DNA of 64,000 nt from Salvia splendens. Its lineage: Eukaryota > Streptophyta > Magnoliopsida > Lamiales > Lamiaceae. Below, piece after piece: positions 26,727-39,238 of the stretch. Under the pieces are notes generated by a model. That model worked only from the letters and a program-made list of their open reading frames with translations. It searched no databases and was not told the origin of the DNA. The position numbers were made by a program, and so were the translations under genes. The stretch spans positions 29,810,061 through 29,874,060 of the forward strand of contig NC_056038.1 of the NCBI RefSeq assembly GCF_004379255.2, in the 5' to 3' direction. Position 1 is the first letter of the stretch, and each line of letters starts with the position of its first letter.

Positions 26727-27184
26727 GAGCATCCGCAATGGCGGACTTCGACGCGGAATTCCCACGGATTTGGCGGAATTCCGTGGCAGACGTCCGCCAT
26801 TAGGCCACACACGCGCGGATACGGAATTCGCATGAGGACGTCGCAGGTCCGCGCCCTTCCGCGGAATTCCGTCCCGACGTCCGCCATTATTAATTATGTA
26901 TTTTTTTAATGAAGTATGTTTTTTAAAAATAAAGTGTATTCGTTTTCTCCGTATTCGCATCGAAATTTTAATTCCGTAAATTATTTACTCCCGGAAATTG
27001 GTTAATTTGTGAATTTGTGAATTTTTTTAATGTGGGAATTCCGTCGGGAATTCCGCAGGGTAATTCTGTCACTGTGCAGTGGGAAGTCCTTATGACGTGA
27101 CAGAGCAGTGGGAAGTCCTTATGACGTGGCAGTGGGAATTCCGCGGGGAATTCCGCCGGGACATCCACACCACTGCGGATGCCC
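26727..27184. mobile_element. PIF/Harbinger-type MITE (right of an abutting pair)
   Basis: A 458-bp element sharing the TAA at 26724-26726 with its neighbour and followed by TAA at 27185-27187. The ends are GAGCATCCGCAATGGCGG and, inverted, GGGCATCCGCAGTGG. The interior has repeated GGGAATTCCG-type motifs. Its ends resemble those of the Harbinger fragment at 44640. Confidence 0.8.
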
Positions 27185-27187
27185 TAA

Positions 27188-29029
27188 GTCGATTGCCACT
27201 AGCTTAAGTCGATCACTAGCTTGATTTTCACCTGATTGACAAGATCGAAGTTAAAATGATCAAATAAGATCATAAATTAACCCAAGAAATTTTGGCCTAT
27301 TAGTGTGTGTTTACGACCTTCTCAGTTCTTATATCATGTATGATGCTGATCCAATCTTTGCTAGGCATTTGTACACTAAATTAAATTGGCTAAAATTCCT
27401 TTTTAATTTCTAATTTTCTAGTCTATCTCGACTGATATAATCTATGACACATTAAACTTTTGAAAATTGTCATTGATGCAATTTATGCTTTGGTTAAATT
27501 AATTATCATAATGAGTTTTGTGTATGGTAGAGTAGATAATGTCATCGATTTCTGTTGCCCGTCCATTTGCTGTTTTGTTATATTTCATTTACTTTTTCTA
27601 CAGAGTACTTATTTTTCTTGTTTAGATGTTAATTTCGTAATTTTTTGTTACTAATTTTGTTATAAACTGCTTTTTATACCGCTACTCTATTGTTCATTAA
27701 TTTTGTTTACTCTTGAGCATTTTTTATACTTCCCATTTCATAAAAGATGTTATACTTTTGGAATTACACAGGATTTTAGAATGTTTTATTTTGTATGTTA
27801 ATTAAGTGAAAAGAGAAAATATAGCTTTTATATTAATGTGAAAGAATTTTTTTTTAAAAATAAAAATGTTACATCTTTAGTGGAAATTAAAAAGAAAAGT
27901 GAGACATTATTTATGGGACGGAAGGAGTATTTAAAAATCTATTTACAAAGGAGATTATATATCTCCTGAATGTAGTACTATTATTTCTTCGATTTTTTTA
28001 AAGAAAGTATTTTGAACTGTTAATTGCATGTAATATGTTGGCATATAGGTCTACTAATACTTGGGTAGTATTATTGCACAAATAACAAAGTCAAATATGT
28101 AACCAATCTTAATGTACAATTATGCATTACGTTTAATTTTATGTTGTATTTGGATAATATAATTGAGGTGGTGAAATATTAACGTGGATCTCCCAAGTAC
28201 GCTAGTAGTGCTTACATGAAGTGATATATGAGACTAATTAAGGTTTCATTTACTAATTAAATTCAAGCAATTATGTTAATAGGTGACACTGATGACAAAT
28301 GATTAACCATAATTTATGGTAGGAAATGATGGCATTATCTATGTGACATTTTATCTTTTTTGTGCTGAGATGGATTATGGTTACGGATAAGATTTTCAAG
28401 TGAGATATTTAGGGGTACTAACTATGTTTGTCATATTAATTATGCCCCATTCATCATTATAATAATTTGGGATTATACATTGGTCATTTCTAGTATGGTT
28501 TCACTCAATTCATAATCACATTTAGTTGCCTATATTGATAAAGCCAAATTTTGAGTTGTTTAGACTTTAGCTTTAGTATAATCATTTCATCTGACAACGA
28601 AAAATGGTCATGATTCATTTCGAGAAAAGATAAAGAAAGAGATGTTGGAAGGCGATTGACAATTATTTAACCAACATTTTAGAAAATGGATTTATGCATT
28701 ATCCAAGATTTAAAGCTACATAAACTTTTCAAAGAATTTAGAGGGAATCTAACTTTGATATTATGATTAAGGGGAGAGACAGTACATAAACTTTAGACTC
28801 TTTATGAATTGCAAAATGAACTTTAAATTTTTTGAATAATATTCACGAGCTTTATGAATTATCCATTGGGAGTTTGCCGACATGCAATTCCTATTTTTGC
28901 CATTTCATATTAGAAAATGTTGGTAGAGGAAACAAAATTAAGAAATCGTTTGACCTAGCCAAGTCATGATGGTTTTGAATATTGCATCACCAGATTTATT
29001 ACATTGCAGTCCATTGGAAAATACAAATA
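27188..29029. other. AT-rich spacer with one MITE
   Basis: Apart from the MITE at 27729-27927, nothing coding or structured was recognised. Confidence 0.5.
27729..27927. mobile_element. Stowaway-like MITE
   Basis: The left end is CTTCCCATTTCATAAAAGATG and the inverted right end is CTCCTTCCGTCCCATAAAT. TA dinucleotides flank both sides. It is moderately diverged. Confidence 0.65.
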
Positions 29030-29211
29030 CTCCATCTGTTCACAAAAAATAGTCTCATTTATAGACGACACAGGTTTTAATGAAGGTAAAATAGATAAAG
29101 TAAGAAAAATGTAGAAAAAAGGTAGGTAAAGTATGAGAAAGAAGAGAAAAAGGGGTAAAATTTAAGAGAGATAGTTTTCATTTATAGATTAGCTTTTCAC
29201 AAATAGTGGAG
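29030..29211. mobile_element. Stowaway-like MITE beside the copia insertion
   Basis: The left end is CTCCATCTGTTCACAAAAAA and the inverted right end is CTCCACTATTTGTGAAAAG. It is flanked by TA. It ends ten bases before the copia LTR, so the copia element landed right next to it. Confidence 0.6.
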
Positions 29212-29221
29212 TACTATAATA

Positions 29222-29667
29222 TGTTGGAATATAGGAAATATATACTGGAGGGAGAATAATTTTGGTGGAATATATGGGAAAATACACACAACAATTTAAT
29301 TCACTTGTGTAAGCCCTCACTTTCTTACGCTCACACACACACTATATTTTGGCTACACTTTACTTTTGTGTACTACATCTCATGCTACACCATGCCCTAT
29401 TGGCTATATATAGGTGACAAAGTTGGTTGATAGAACCGACATTACTAAGTCGGTGGACATGGCTACCTAATTTTTAATGATGCCTAGACTGACTTTTAAT
29501 ATTAAGGCGGTGGTGGATAGATTTTGCTAGACTATTCTAGCACTAATATTTAATACAAGTTTGCATGGAGATTTTTTTCCATGCAGGTGAAGGGAGTAGA
29601 GCTTTAGTCTCTCTTTTAATTATTGTACACTTTCTCGGCCATTCTAGATCAAGTTTAATATTCAACA
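29222..29667 (-). repeat. copia 3' LTR
   Basis: 446 bp, TGTTGGAATAT...TTCAACA as read on the + strand. It is the downstream LTR relative to the element's minus-strand genes. Confidence 0.96.
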
Positions 29668-29682
29668 CCCCCCCTTAAACTT
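29668..29682 (-). other. copia polypurine tract
   Basis: On the minus strand AAGTTTAAGGGGGGG lies directly before the 3' LTR. This is the plus-strand primer position. Confidence 0.85.
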
Positions 29683-32600
29683 GATTTGTCATTCCAAGCA
29701 ACATCCTGATCTTAATAAAGTCTTCGTATTTGAGGGGTTTTGTGAAAATATCAACAACTTGATCTTGTGATTTCACATACTCGACTTGAATCTCCTGATT
29801 CGCAACACACTCTCTGATGTAGTGGAAGCGAGTGTCGATGTGCTTGCTCCGGTTGTGAAATACTGGATTTTTGGATAGCGCAATCGCCGACTTGTTATCC
29901 ACACAACTAGTTGTGGCTCCTTTTGTGACCACCCGAGCTCCTCTAATAAACTTCTGAGCCAAATCGCATGACAAATACTGAAGGTGGCAGCCACATATTC
30001 GGCTTCGCAGGTTGATAATGTGACAATTGGCTGCTTCTTAGACATCCAAGTGAAGGTAGTGTCTCCCATGTAGAACACATATCCACTTGTACTTTTTCGG
30101 TCATCATTGTCTCCAGCCCAATCACTATCGCTATAGCCAACAAGCTTGTAATCATTAGTGTGTGAATAAAATAGGCCATAGTCGATCGTACCTATGAGAT
30201 ATCATAGTATCCTCTTTGCTGCCTTGAAGTGGGTAGTGGTTGGATTCTCCATGTAGCGACTTACGAGCCCTGTAGCGTACAATATATCTGGCCTTGTGCA
30301 AGTTAAGTACCGTAGGCTTTCAACCAAGCTCTTGTATAGTGTCGGGTCCACCTTTTCTCCTTTGTCGTTCTTAGAAAGCTTGACCCCGCACTCCACCGGC
30401 GTGTTGATTGGTTTGCAATCCTCCATTTTGAATTTCTTCAAAATCTCCTTTGCATAGTGTTCTTGTGTGATGAGTACTCCATCATCAAGTTACTTTACTT
30501 CCACACCGAGGTAGTATGCCATCAGCCCAATGTCCGTCATCTCGAATTCTTCAGTCTGGCCTTCTTGAATTCCTCGAACATGCTTGGATTGTTTCCTGTG
30601 AAAATGAGATCATCCACATACAAGCATACTATTAAAATATCATTTCATTTCCTTTCCTTTTCACATAGAGCCCATGTTCATGTGGGCATTTGGTGAAGCT
30701 GTTATCTTCAAGATACTTGTCGATCCTGCTATTCCACGCCCTTGGTGCTTGCTTTAGCCCGTACAAAGCTTTCTTCAATTTCAGAACTTTATCTTCTTGG
30801 CCATTCACCACGTAGCCATCAGGTTGCTTGATGTAGACTTCTTTATCAAGAAATCCATTCAAGAAAGCCGACTTTACATCCATTTGATAAATCTTCCATC
30901 TATTTTGGGCAGCAAGAGAGAGTCTAATAGTTTCTAAGCGAGCGACAGGAGCAAATACCTCATCATAGTCGATTCCGGCTCTTTGGCTATATCCTTTTGC
31001 GACGAGTCTTGCTTTATATCTTTCAACTTCACCATTGGAATTCTTCTTAATTTTATACACCCACTTAACTCCAATGGCCTTATGACCCTTTGGTAGTATC
31101 ACCAACTCCCACGTATCATTCTTCTCTATAGCCTTAATCTCTTCATCCATTGCGACTCGCCAATTTTCACTTTCTGCAACTTCTTCATAGTTGACTGGTT
31201 CACAATCAACAAATAAGCAGAATAAGGTAAGATCTTCTAACCTTTCAGTGTCTTCATACACTTCATCCAAACTTCGTGCGCGTTGTGTGGCTCTTTCATT
31301 CAAGAAAGATGGCGGCGAGCCTCTAACAGATGTCGCAGGAGATGCAGGTGGAGTTGTTTGTTCTTGTTGCTCCTCTCTTATCTGCTCGTCTATTCTTGGA
31401 TCTCCAAATGGAGGTATGAAAGTGGTGTCATTGTCCGAGCCAAAATCCCATACTCCTTCTTCATCGAACTCCACGTCTCGGCTAATCATTGTTTTCTGCG
31501 AGGTTGGATCATATAGCTTATAGCCTTTAGTGTTAGAATCATACCCGATGAAGATGAATGGCTTGCTTTTGTCATCGAGTTTACTCCTCGTTTGATCTGG
31601 TACATGTGCATAAGATTTGCTCCCGAACACTCTCAAGTGAACGATCCCTGATTTTCTTCCGCTCCAAGCTTCTTGAGGATTCATTCCCCACACACTTCTG
31701 GTTGAAGACCGATTATACAGGTATACAGCGCACGCCACTGCTTCTGCCCATAGCTCATAGGGAAAATTCTTTGTCTTTAGCATACTCCGAGTCATCTCAA
31801 CGATAGTCCTGTTCTTTTGTTCGGCCACTCCATTCTGCTGGGGGATCTTGGAACCGTCAATTGCCGCCGAATTCCACTTTGTTTGCAAAATTCTTGAAAC
31901 TCCCTAGATGTGAATTCTCCACCTCGGTCGGTCCTCATTGCTTTGATCTCTAGACCGCTTTCTTTCTCTACGGCAGCCTTCAACTTCTTGAAAGCATCAA
32001 ATGCTTCTGATTTCTGCTTCAAGAAATATACCCACATTTTTCTTCAAAAATCATCGATAAATAGTAGGAAATAATTATTTTTACCGAGGGAGCTTGGCTT
32101 GATTGGTCCACACACATCTGCGTGGATTACCTCCAATGGCTTCTGAGCTCTCGAACTCGACTCCTTTGAGAATGGCTTTCTGAAGTGCTTTCCAACTAAG
32201 CATCCTTCACAGAGTTGATCGGGGTGCTTGATGGGTGGTAATCCTCGTACCATTTCTTTATTTGATAACAATTTTAAGCTACCAAAATTTAAGTGCCCAA
32301 ATCGAAGATACCATAGCCAAGACTTATCTTTATAACATGCTTGAAGACATTTCACCACATCATTTTGAACATTTAATAAAAACATTCTATTCTTGGACAT
32401 TGGCACTTTGGCTATCAAATTATTTTTGCCATCTCTTATTGAAAGGCTATAATCTTTCATATGAATGTTATAACCTTTCTCTAGGAGTTGTCCAAGACTC
32501 AATATATTGTTTTTCATATTGGGCACATAATATACGTTAGAAATAAAATCATGAGCTCTATTCTTCAAACGAATTAATATCTTGCCTTTCCCTTTAACTG

Positions 32601-32760
32601 GAATTTTAGATTCATAACCAAAGGAGACATTGCCACTTACTGATTCATCAAGCTCCACGAACATGCTTCTGTTCCCGCACACATGATTGCTCGCTCCTGT
32701 GTCGAGGTACCACGTATCATCTTTTCTCCCAGCTTCTCCTTTATAAGCTAGAAGGACACA
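29675..32760 (-). pseudogene. copia pol: protease, integrase, reverse transcriptase, RNase H
   Basis: From right to left: protease motif YLDTGASNH near 32,690; integrase with LCEGCLVGK zinc-finger Cys, first Asp in IHADVCGP and second Asp in TDRGGEF; then a long frame 31888-30632 with the integrase tail and RT ([32 protein letters not shown]). The YVDD box lies just past that frame's stop, in another phase, near 30,620. RNase H has STSGYVFYMG and STCEAEYVA near 30,000. Lesions include in-frame stops near 32,045 (TGA after FIDDF), a frameshift near 31,840, one near 30,632 and others near the 3' end. The gene set is recognisable but not translatable as a polyprotein. Confidence 0.92.
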
Positions 32761-32940
32761 ACCATTTTATTCATTCATATTCTCCACGTAATTAGCCTTC
32801 TCTTCAACTTTTGATTTTGCATCTCTGCACTCGGAAGCATAGTGCCCATATCTATGACAATTGTAACACTTTATTGAAGATTTATCGTACCTCGACTGTG
32901 GGGAACTCCTTCCTCGCCCCTTATTTGGGAACTCCTTTCT

Positions 32941-33723
32941 TTATTCATTATTTGCAAAATATCCTCGTCCACGTCCACGAGCATATCCTCGACCACGATC
33001 GCGCTCTTGTCTTTGTCCGCGGCCTCTTCCTTGTCGACCACCACCATTGCCCGAACTTTCTTCTTTATCCTTTGTACTTACTTGCAACTTTAGAAGTTGC
33101 TCCACAATTTCTTGTTTCTTCTTTTGTTTCTCCTCGTATGCTTGTTGCGATCCCAATAAGTGATCGATACTCATTTCCTCCAAATCTTTTGTTTCTTCTA
33201 TTGTGACTACTATGTGCTCAAAATTAGGAGTTAGAGAACGCAATATTTTTTCCATAATTCTAACATCCTCCAATTTTTCACAATTTCTTTTCATTTGATT
33301 TGACACCGCCAAAACTCTTGAAAAGTAATCCGAAATTGTTTCGGACTCTTTCATATGCAAAGATTCAAATTCTCCTCTTAAAGTTTGGAGACGTACCTTC
33401 TTTACTCGATTCGCTCCAATACACGAGATTTGGAGCTTCTTCCACGCTTCTTTGGCAGTGCTTGCACTCGAGATCTTCTCGAAATCGTCGTCCCCTAGAG
33501 CTTGGTACATGAGATAGAGAGCTTTCTTGTCTCTCTTTCTCGCATCTCGCAATCTATCCCTTTGTTGTTGGGATAGACCGGTCTCGTCTTGCGGCTCCTC
33601 GTAGCCACTCTCCACGATCTCCCAAGCATCGTGGGCTCCCAATAACCCTTTCATCTTGATACTCCAATTATCGAAACTGCTCTTATTGAGCATGGGGACT
33701 TGAAACGACGACAAGTTAGCCAT
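32941..33723 (-). pseudogene. copia gag
   Basis: An open frame of 260 codons starts MANLSSFQVPMLNK, with the retrotransposon Gag (UBN2-like) region through LYLMYQALGDDDFEKI and an Arg/Gly-rich tail. It stops at TAA near 32,941. The nucleocapsid zinc knuckle CYNCHRYGHYASEC continues in the same frame after that stop, so the stop is a lesion separating Gag from its knuckle. A second stop follows before the protease. Confidence 0.9.
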
Positions 33724-33743
33724 ACTATAGGTAGGAACTTATG

Positions 33744-33755
33744 GCTCTGATACCA
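33744..33755 (-). other. copia primer-binding site (initiator tRNA-Met type)
   Basis: On the minus strand TGGTATCAGAGC lies three bases inside the 5' LTR. This is the usual plant retrotransposon PBS complementary to the 3' end of initiator tRNA-Met. Confidence 0.9.
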
Positions 33756-33758
33756 CTT

Positions 33759-34204
33759 TGTTGGAATATAGGAAATATATACTGGAGGGAGAATAATTTT
33801 GGTGGAATATATGAGAAAATACACACTACAATTTAATTCACTTGTGTACGCCCTCACTTTCTTACACTCACAGGCACACTATATTTTGGCTACACTTTAC
33901 TTTTGTGTACTACACCTCATGCTACACCATACCCTATTGTCTATATATAGGTGACAAAGTTGGTTGATAGAACCAACATTACTAAGTCGGTGGACATGGC
34001 TACCTAATTTTTAATGATGCCTAGACTGACTTTTAATATTAAGGCAATGGTGGATAGATTTTGCTAGACTATTCTAGCACTAATATTTAATACAAGTTTG
34101 CATGGAGATTTTTTTCCATGTCGGTGAAGGGAGTAGAGCTCTAATCTCTCTTTTAATTATTGTACACTTTCTCGGCCATTCTAGATCAAGTTTAATATTC
34201 AACA
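33759..34204 (-). repeat. copia 5' LTR
   Basis: 446 bp, the same ends as the other LTR. It carries the element promoter on the minus strand. Confidence 0.96.
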
Positions 34205-35340
34205 TAATATTCTACTATCTTAATGATCGTTTTCTTGATGACACATCATTCTAAGTTGAATTGTTGGGAGTAATAAAGTAAAAAAAATTAAATATTTTAA
34301 TATAAATAGAAATATTATTATTGTTATATTCTAAATGTGGAAAGTTGACATTATAATTGAAATAAATTACCACAAAATAAATATGAACATTTTGAATGTC
34401 AGAGAGTATATCTTTTAAATCAAAATCACCGTTTTTTCATTACAAACGAAGTTAGTAAGACATTTCAAGCATTTATTGAAGAGTTGCACCGAACAATTAT
34501 GTACTATAAGCTTTTTAAAACCCTTGTTTTGCAAAAGGGAATATCCTTAAATTATATTGATACACTATTACCATAGATTGTTAGAAGTTTAGGACCACAT
34601 CATTTACAAGTGAATGGAATAGATGTGGAATGCAATGGAGAGTTTGACTATGAGTTGTTAGTTGGTCCATTGGGCCCGACAGCAGCAAGACCATTAGTCC
34701 ACTTAAGGCCTACACGAGCCCAATTTTGGCGCATGTGCAGTGCAGTTCGGCCGACGTGGCTCATACCTGAGGTGGTATCGCAGTCTCAGACCCAGAACTT
34801 TTTCGATATTTTTATTATGAATGCAACTGAGTTGATAAAACGTTTTCATTCAATAAGGTTTATATTTTAGTGGTTAAAATGATCATTCCCTTACACTCTC
34901 TTTCTAAATATTTATATCTCTTTCTAAATTATCATTAGAAACTAAAAGAAGTGGAGTAATTTAGATTATGAGAATTTTAGGGCAGGCGACATTATTTATA
35001 AGGGAATGGAAATAATGTGGAAATAGAGAGTTTTGACCATGAGTTGTTAGTAGGCCCATTGGGCTCGACAAGACCATTAGTCAAATTAAAATTAAAAACT
35101 GTCACATCAACCTTAACACTTCAAAAAAATTACTAAAAGATTGTGAATTTGATTATGTGTTCCACCAAATTAAATGTATTATAAATAGGGAAATAAATCA
35201 GGTAGTCTAAAGTATATTGGGCTGATGAAATATACAATGCCCAGGCTGGCCCACTAATCCATTTTTTTGTCCAGCTCGGCCCATTTTAATTTTTATCAGA
35301 AATAAATTTTTTTTAGAGAGAGGATCGATTTCAAGTATTG
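34205..35340. other. Spacer with a diverged direct duplication
   Basis: A ~110-bp stretch at about 34,587-34,695 recurs at about 34,975-35,085 with substitutions. The shared core is ATGAGTTGTTAGT followed by CCATTGGGC, then GACCATTAGTC. No coding potential was recognised. Confidence 0.6.
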
Positions 35341-35499
35341 ATCGACTTCGTAGAACGAACCCTAATCCGTGGATCTAATCTTAATCCGATTGCAGATTTT
35401 TGAGGTACATTTTTTCTAGAGAGAGGATTGAACTTTTACCAGTTAGTTGCATTGTTTTTTTGCACATTTTTTCAATATTTTCCTTTAAATTGAAGCGAG

Positions 35500-37117
35500 T
35501 GCGATAGCAACTTCTAAAAGCGCATCGGCGGCGATTCGCCTTAGCAGATCGGCAGCGTCAGCCTTCCGGGCGTCCAGCGCCAGCCTTCCCCACACTCCAT
35601 CTGCCGCCGGCGAATTGACTCGCTCAGATCTCGCCGCTGCTAATGTTCCCCAGTGGCAGCAACATCTCTTCTTCCACTCTGTTCTCTGCCTCGTGCCTCA
35701 ACCCCGTTGCATCCCGCCCCTACTCCTCTTCTGCCCAGGTGCGTATGGTTTCGTTTTCTAATACTCGGAAATGCATCATCAATCTCGTCAGAATTTCAAT
35801 TTTTTGAGATGGTATGGCTCAGCTGCTAATTTTACTTTAAACGTTGGTTGAGTAATTGTGATTTCCCTGGAGATGCATTCCGAATTCGTATGAACTCTTC
35901 TTGCGGTTTTTTATGTGTTTGGGGCATGGGCTGTTTGTTTCCGTTAATTATCTGGAAAATTTGTGTGATCTTATATGGAAATATATTTCGCGTCATACAA
36001 ATATACTGTACCATTAGTTTTCGGGTTTGAATTTGCTACGGATTAGTTGGTCGAGTTATGAGGTGACACAATGTAGATCTATATCTATTGGGTGTTTGTC
36101 AATTAGGTTATTGAAATCAATATCTGTTTCTGCTTCTGCTTCTCTGACAAAGATAAATTGTTTGTAATGCATATACAGTGAAGATAAATTGTTGTAAAAG
36201 ATAATTCGGCATTTTCATAATGTCGAACAGTGACAGGAACCACAGGCTTTAGTGGGATTTGCATTTATAGGTACTTTTATCCTCATTACTAGCATTTTTC
36301 CAATCCCACCACCTTTCAATGGAATACGAGTCAAAAAGTGATTGAATCATATGTCATTCTTTGACCTAAGTTGTATGTGGCATTTGTAGATGAGATTTAT
36401 TTGAGATAAACTACTCATATTTACTAATAGGCCATCCCAAATTGTTTACCTTCAAGTTTCATCTAGTTTGTAGATTGAGAAAAGTTATCTAGTTGTCTGT
36501 GTAATCACTGCGGCCATTTTGCCTCTTGCAACTTTTAAATCTTACTTTTTGACTTGTCATTTAATTTATTTTCTATATCTTGTTGAAAATTAACGGTACC
36601 GATTACAAGTTCAATAATTGACCAAACAATGATATTTTAAAATTGTGACTTTGAGAAGAACAGAAATGATATAACTAGGCATTTAGATTTGAGATAAAAT
36701 AACTTTTGCACATTTGGACTAAAAATTTAATGCTAGCTAGTAACCTTCCATTGTAGTAGTACTAATAAGTTACACGAGTTTAGAATTGCATTTCATTTTG
36801 TGGAATTTTGAAAATTGACTATGAATGATTATTATAGATTCTACATTGTTATTTTTCATATGCCTTTTCCAGCATCCAATGCTTTTCATTTAAATAACTA
36901 GTATTAACACCCGTGCTATATGCATGGGTCATAAGATTCACGAATTTTTATAGCCCTAAGTTATTTATGAAACGAATTTGAGAATCTATCATACTCTGTA
37001 TTTTACTTGTTGTTTCTTACTTTCAGTGTCAATAGTTAACTTTTTTTGTGGTTTTACATGGCAGCTATAGCCCCCCGGTAGTCCCCCCTGGCTCAACACA
37101 AACTCTATATATCTTTA
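35500..37117 (+). other. CcmA 5' leader: noncoding first exon with uORF, then intron
   Basis: A GC-rich exon ends at a consensus donor (CCCAG|GTGCGT, exon end 35738). An acceptor at 37061-37064 (GGCAG) restarts 53 bases before the CcmA ATG. The first exon contains an ATG at 35643 opening a 33-codon uORF that stops at TAG 37068-37070 after splicing. Transcript structure is inferred from splice signals only. Confidence 0.55.
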
Positions 37118-37807
37118 ATGACGCTGAGGAAAACTCCTCTTCCTCGTCTTGTCCTTGACAATGTCTCTTGCATGAGAAATGCACAACAGATTCTCCGCCA
37201 TGTCAATGCTACTGTTCACGATGGATCAGCTCTCGTTCTATCAGGTACCAATGGCTCAGGAAAAACTACTTTGCTGCGCATGTTAGCTGGCTTCAACAAA
37301 CCAACTGCTGGGCAGGTGCTGTGGAATGGCCACGACATCACTAAATCAGGTGTTTTCCATCAGTACAAGCTTCAGCTGAACTGGCTCGCACTCAAAGATG
37401 GCATCAAGGATAAATTCACAGTCCGGGACAATGTTTTATGGTTCGAGCTTCTTGAAGGAAAGGAAGGGAATTCACTGCCTGCCCTAGAGCTTATGGGGCT
37501 GGGGAAGCTAGTTAATGAGAAAGCAAGAATGCTGTCCATGGGACAGCGGAAAAGGCTGCAACTTGCGAGGTTACTAGCTATGGACAGGCCAATATGGTTG
37601 CTTGATGAACCTTCAGTCGCGCTGGATGGTGAAGGCGTGAAGTTGCTCGAGTATATCATCCACGAACATAGGAAGAAAGGGGGGATTGTCATTTGCGCCA
37701 CGCATCTTCCTATTGCAATGGAGGATCCCATGGTTTTGAGGTTGCCACCCAGGTTCCCCAGAAGGATGACTTTAGTCGACATGCTCGATCGCGGTGGACC
37801 TGATTGA
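37118..37807 (+). CDS. CCMA: Mitochondrial cytochrome c maturation ABC ATPase CcmA (ABCI1)
   Basis: A single uninterrupted coding exon of 229 aa, the same length as the Arabidopsis protein as remembered. It has the complete ABC ATPase set: Walker A GTNGSGKTT (residues ~43-51), a Q-loop region, signature LSMGQRKRLQLARLL, Walker B IWLLDEPSVALD and the H-loop in ATHLP. CcmA pairs with the membrane protein CcmB, and with CcmC/CcmE drives release of haem-loaded CcmE during c-type cytochrome biogenesis at the mitochondrial inner membrane. In most plants CcmB is mitochondrial-encoded and CcmA nuclear. There is no classical presequence in this frame. The start matches the family N-terminus (PRLVLDNVSCMRNAQQIL). 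No lesions. Confidence 0.97.
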   Translation: MTLRKTPLPRLVLDNVSCMRNAQQILRHVNATVHDGSALVLSGTNGSGKTTLLRMLAGFNKPTAGQVLWNGHDITKSGVFHQYKLQLNWLALKDGIKDKFTVRDNVLWFELLEGKEGNSLPALELMGLGKLVNEKARMLSMGQRKRLQLARLLAMDRPIWLLDEPSVALDGEGVKLLEYIIHEHRKKGGIVICATHLPIAMEDPMVLRLPPRFPRRMTLVDMLDRGGPD

Positions 37808-39238
37808 AACTTGCAAGATTTGCATGTTATTTTAGTTCATAAACCTGTAGCTGTGCTCGTGAAAAACTCACATTCGTGTGCAATAGCTGCGAATTACGTA
37901 GGATTGGTAAACATTACTTGGAAAACCAGGTGATTGAGATTTAAACATATGACATTTAGCATCAGCGGTAGTTTATCTTAGTAAATTCACCCCTAATGTT
38001 CTTAGCTGCAAAAGTTCTTAATTGTTTTTTGTGCAATCTCACAATTCCATTAAACTGCATATCCCTATCCTTCAGTCAGTCTTGTCTTATGCCTTTTCAC
38101 TCCACTCGAGCATTTGCTTCTTTCACCATGCTTCGTTATTGATTGAATTAAGTTATCGTGAATGAGATCCCTTGCGACGACGATCATTTTTGGCCTAAGG
38201 ATATACTTGTCCTCGCTCGTCATAGTTCTCATGAAATTCCTTTAAGATTATGTTGCACTCACTCATGTTGCTGAAAATATTTTTTTTGCTAACACTTGTT
38301 CTTTGTTTCCAACTCATTAAGCAGGCCTGCTTCATTCAGTTTTCTGTGGTTTTTTGACTCTATATATAGTTCATATTAACTGTTGTAATAGAATATGTTG
38401 GTTATTTCCAGACCCAGGAACTAGAGCTATTCGGTCTGTACTCTGGCATATAAATGACGGCATTATGTTCACCATGAAATGACTCGAACTTGGATCTCGA
38501 TCTGTTTGAGAATGTTCGTCATAATCATGACCAAGAACGTTGTCGTTGCTGTTGCCGATCTCTAATAGTGGAGCTGTCTACATGGAAATTTGCTAACAAG
38601 ATTGGCACAATATTCCTGTCTTTAGCAAGAAAGGAAATGAATAAAGTGAACCTGTGCTGTGCTGAAGACCGATCTCTGTCTCAAAATGTATGAATTGTTA
38701 TTAAGATGCAGATTAGCTACTGCTAGGAAATAAAAATGATCATACAAAGCATGTATGAAGTTATTGTGTGATTACTATTTCATACTGTTGCTGCATTTGG
38801 TTTGCAACATTCTTCAAGTTTGTTTGGGAGATGTTATTGAGATTGGCTTGTCTACTGAGCTTCTTAAAATCGGCAAGAAAGGAGGCTACTATCATTAATG
38901 ATTAACAAAAACATTTATGCGAGTAATATTGTAGGGATTGCCTGCAAGGCTCAATAATTTAAAGAAATAAATACTGCTAAAAACATTTCATAGGATGAAC
39001 AATTTTCGAACATATGATCATATATAATGATCTATTGTCAAATGCCCAACTAATCTAACAACAAAAACTATTATCAATGCCCAACTAATCTCAATCTTAA
39101 GCTCAACACTCAAATCGAAGCCCAAAATAGATACACACTTCTATAGGACACATAACAAAGCATGGTGAATTCTCCACACTGCCATCCATGAGATGACAAA
39201 GAAGCATATAGTCATGCAGTTGCAGGTTCCTACTTCAA
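37808..39238. other. Spacer between CcmA and the TXNDC9 pseudogene
   Basis: Holds the CcmA 3' UTR on the left and the ancestral 3' UTR of the thioredoxin-fold gene on the right. No further gene seen. Confidence 0.5.

Larger units (their letters stand above)
29222..34204 (-). mobile_element. Full-length Ty1/copia LTR retrotransposon (Tnt1/Tork-like)
   Basis: A 4,983-bp element in reverse orientation with a perfect 5-bp target duplication TAATA (29217-29221 and 34205-34209). Two 446-bp LTRs, TG...CA, differ at about 16 positions by eye (~3.6%). The order gag, zinc knuckle, protease, integrase, RT, RNase H from right to left is the copia order. The primer site and polypurine tract are both present. 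Coding is interrupted by several stops and frameshifts, so it is structurally complete but not autonomous. Confidence 0.97.

Noticed and set aside
26421..26960. 179-codon ORF on - strand
   Set aside because: Spans the junction of two MITEs; Arg/Pro-rich repeat translation without a recognisable domain.
37372..37782. 136-codon ORF on - strand
   Set aside because: Antisense shadow of the CcmA coding exon.
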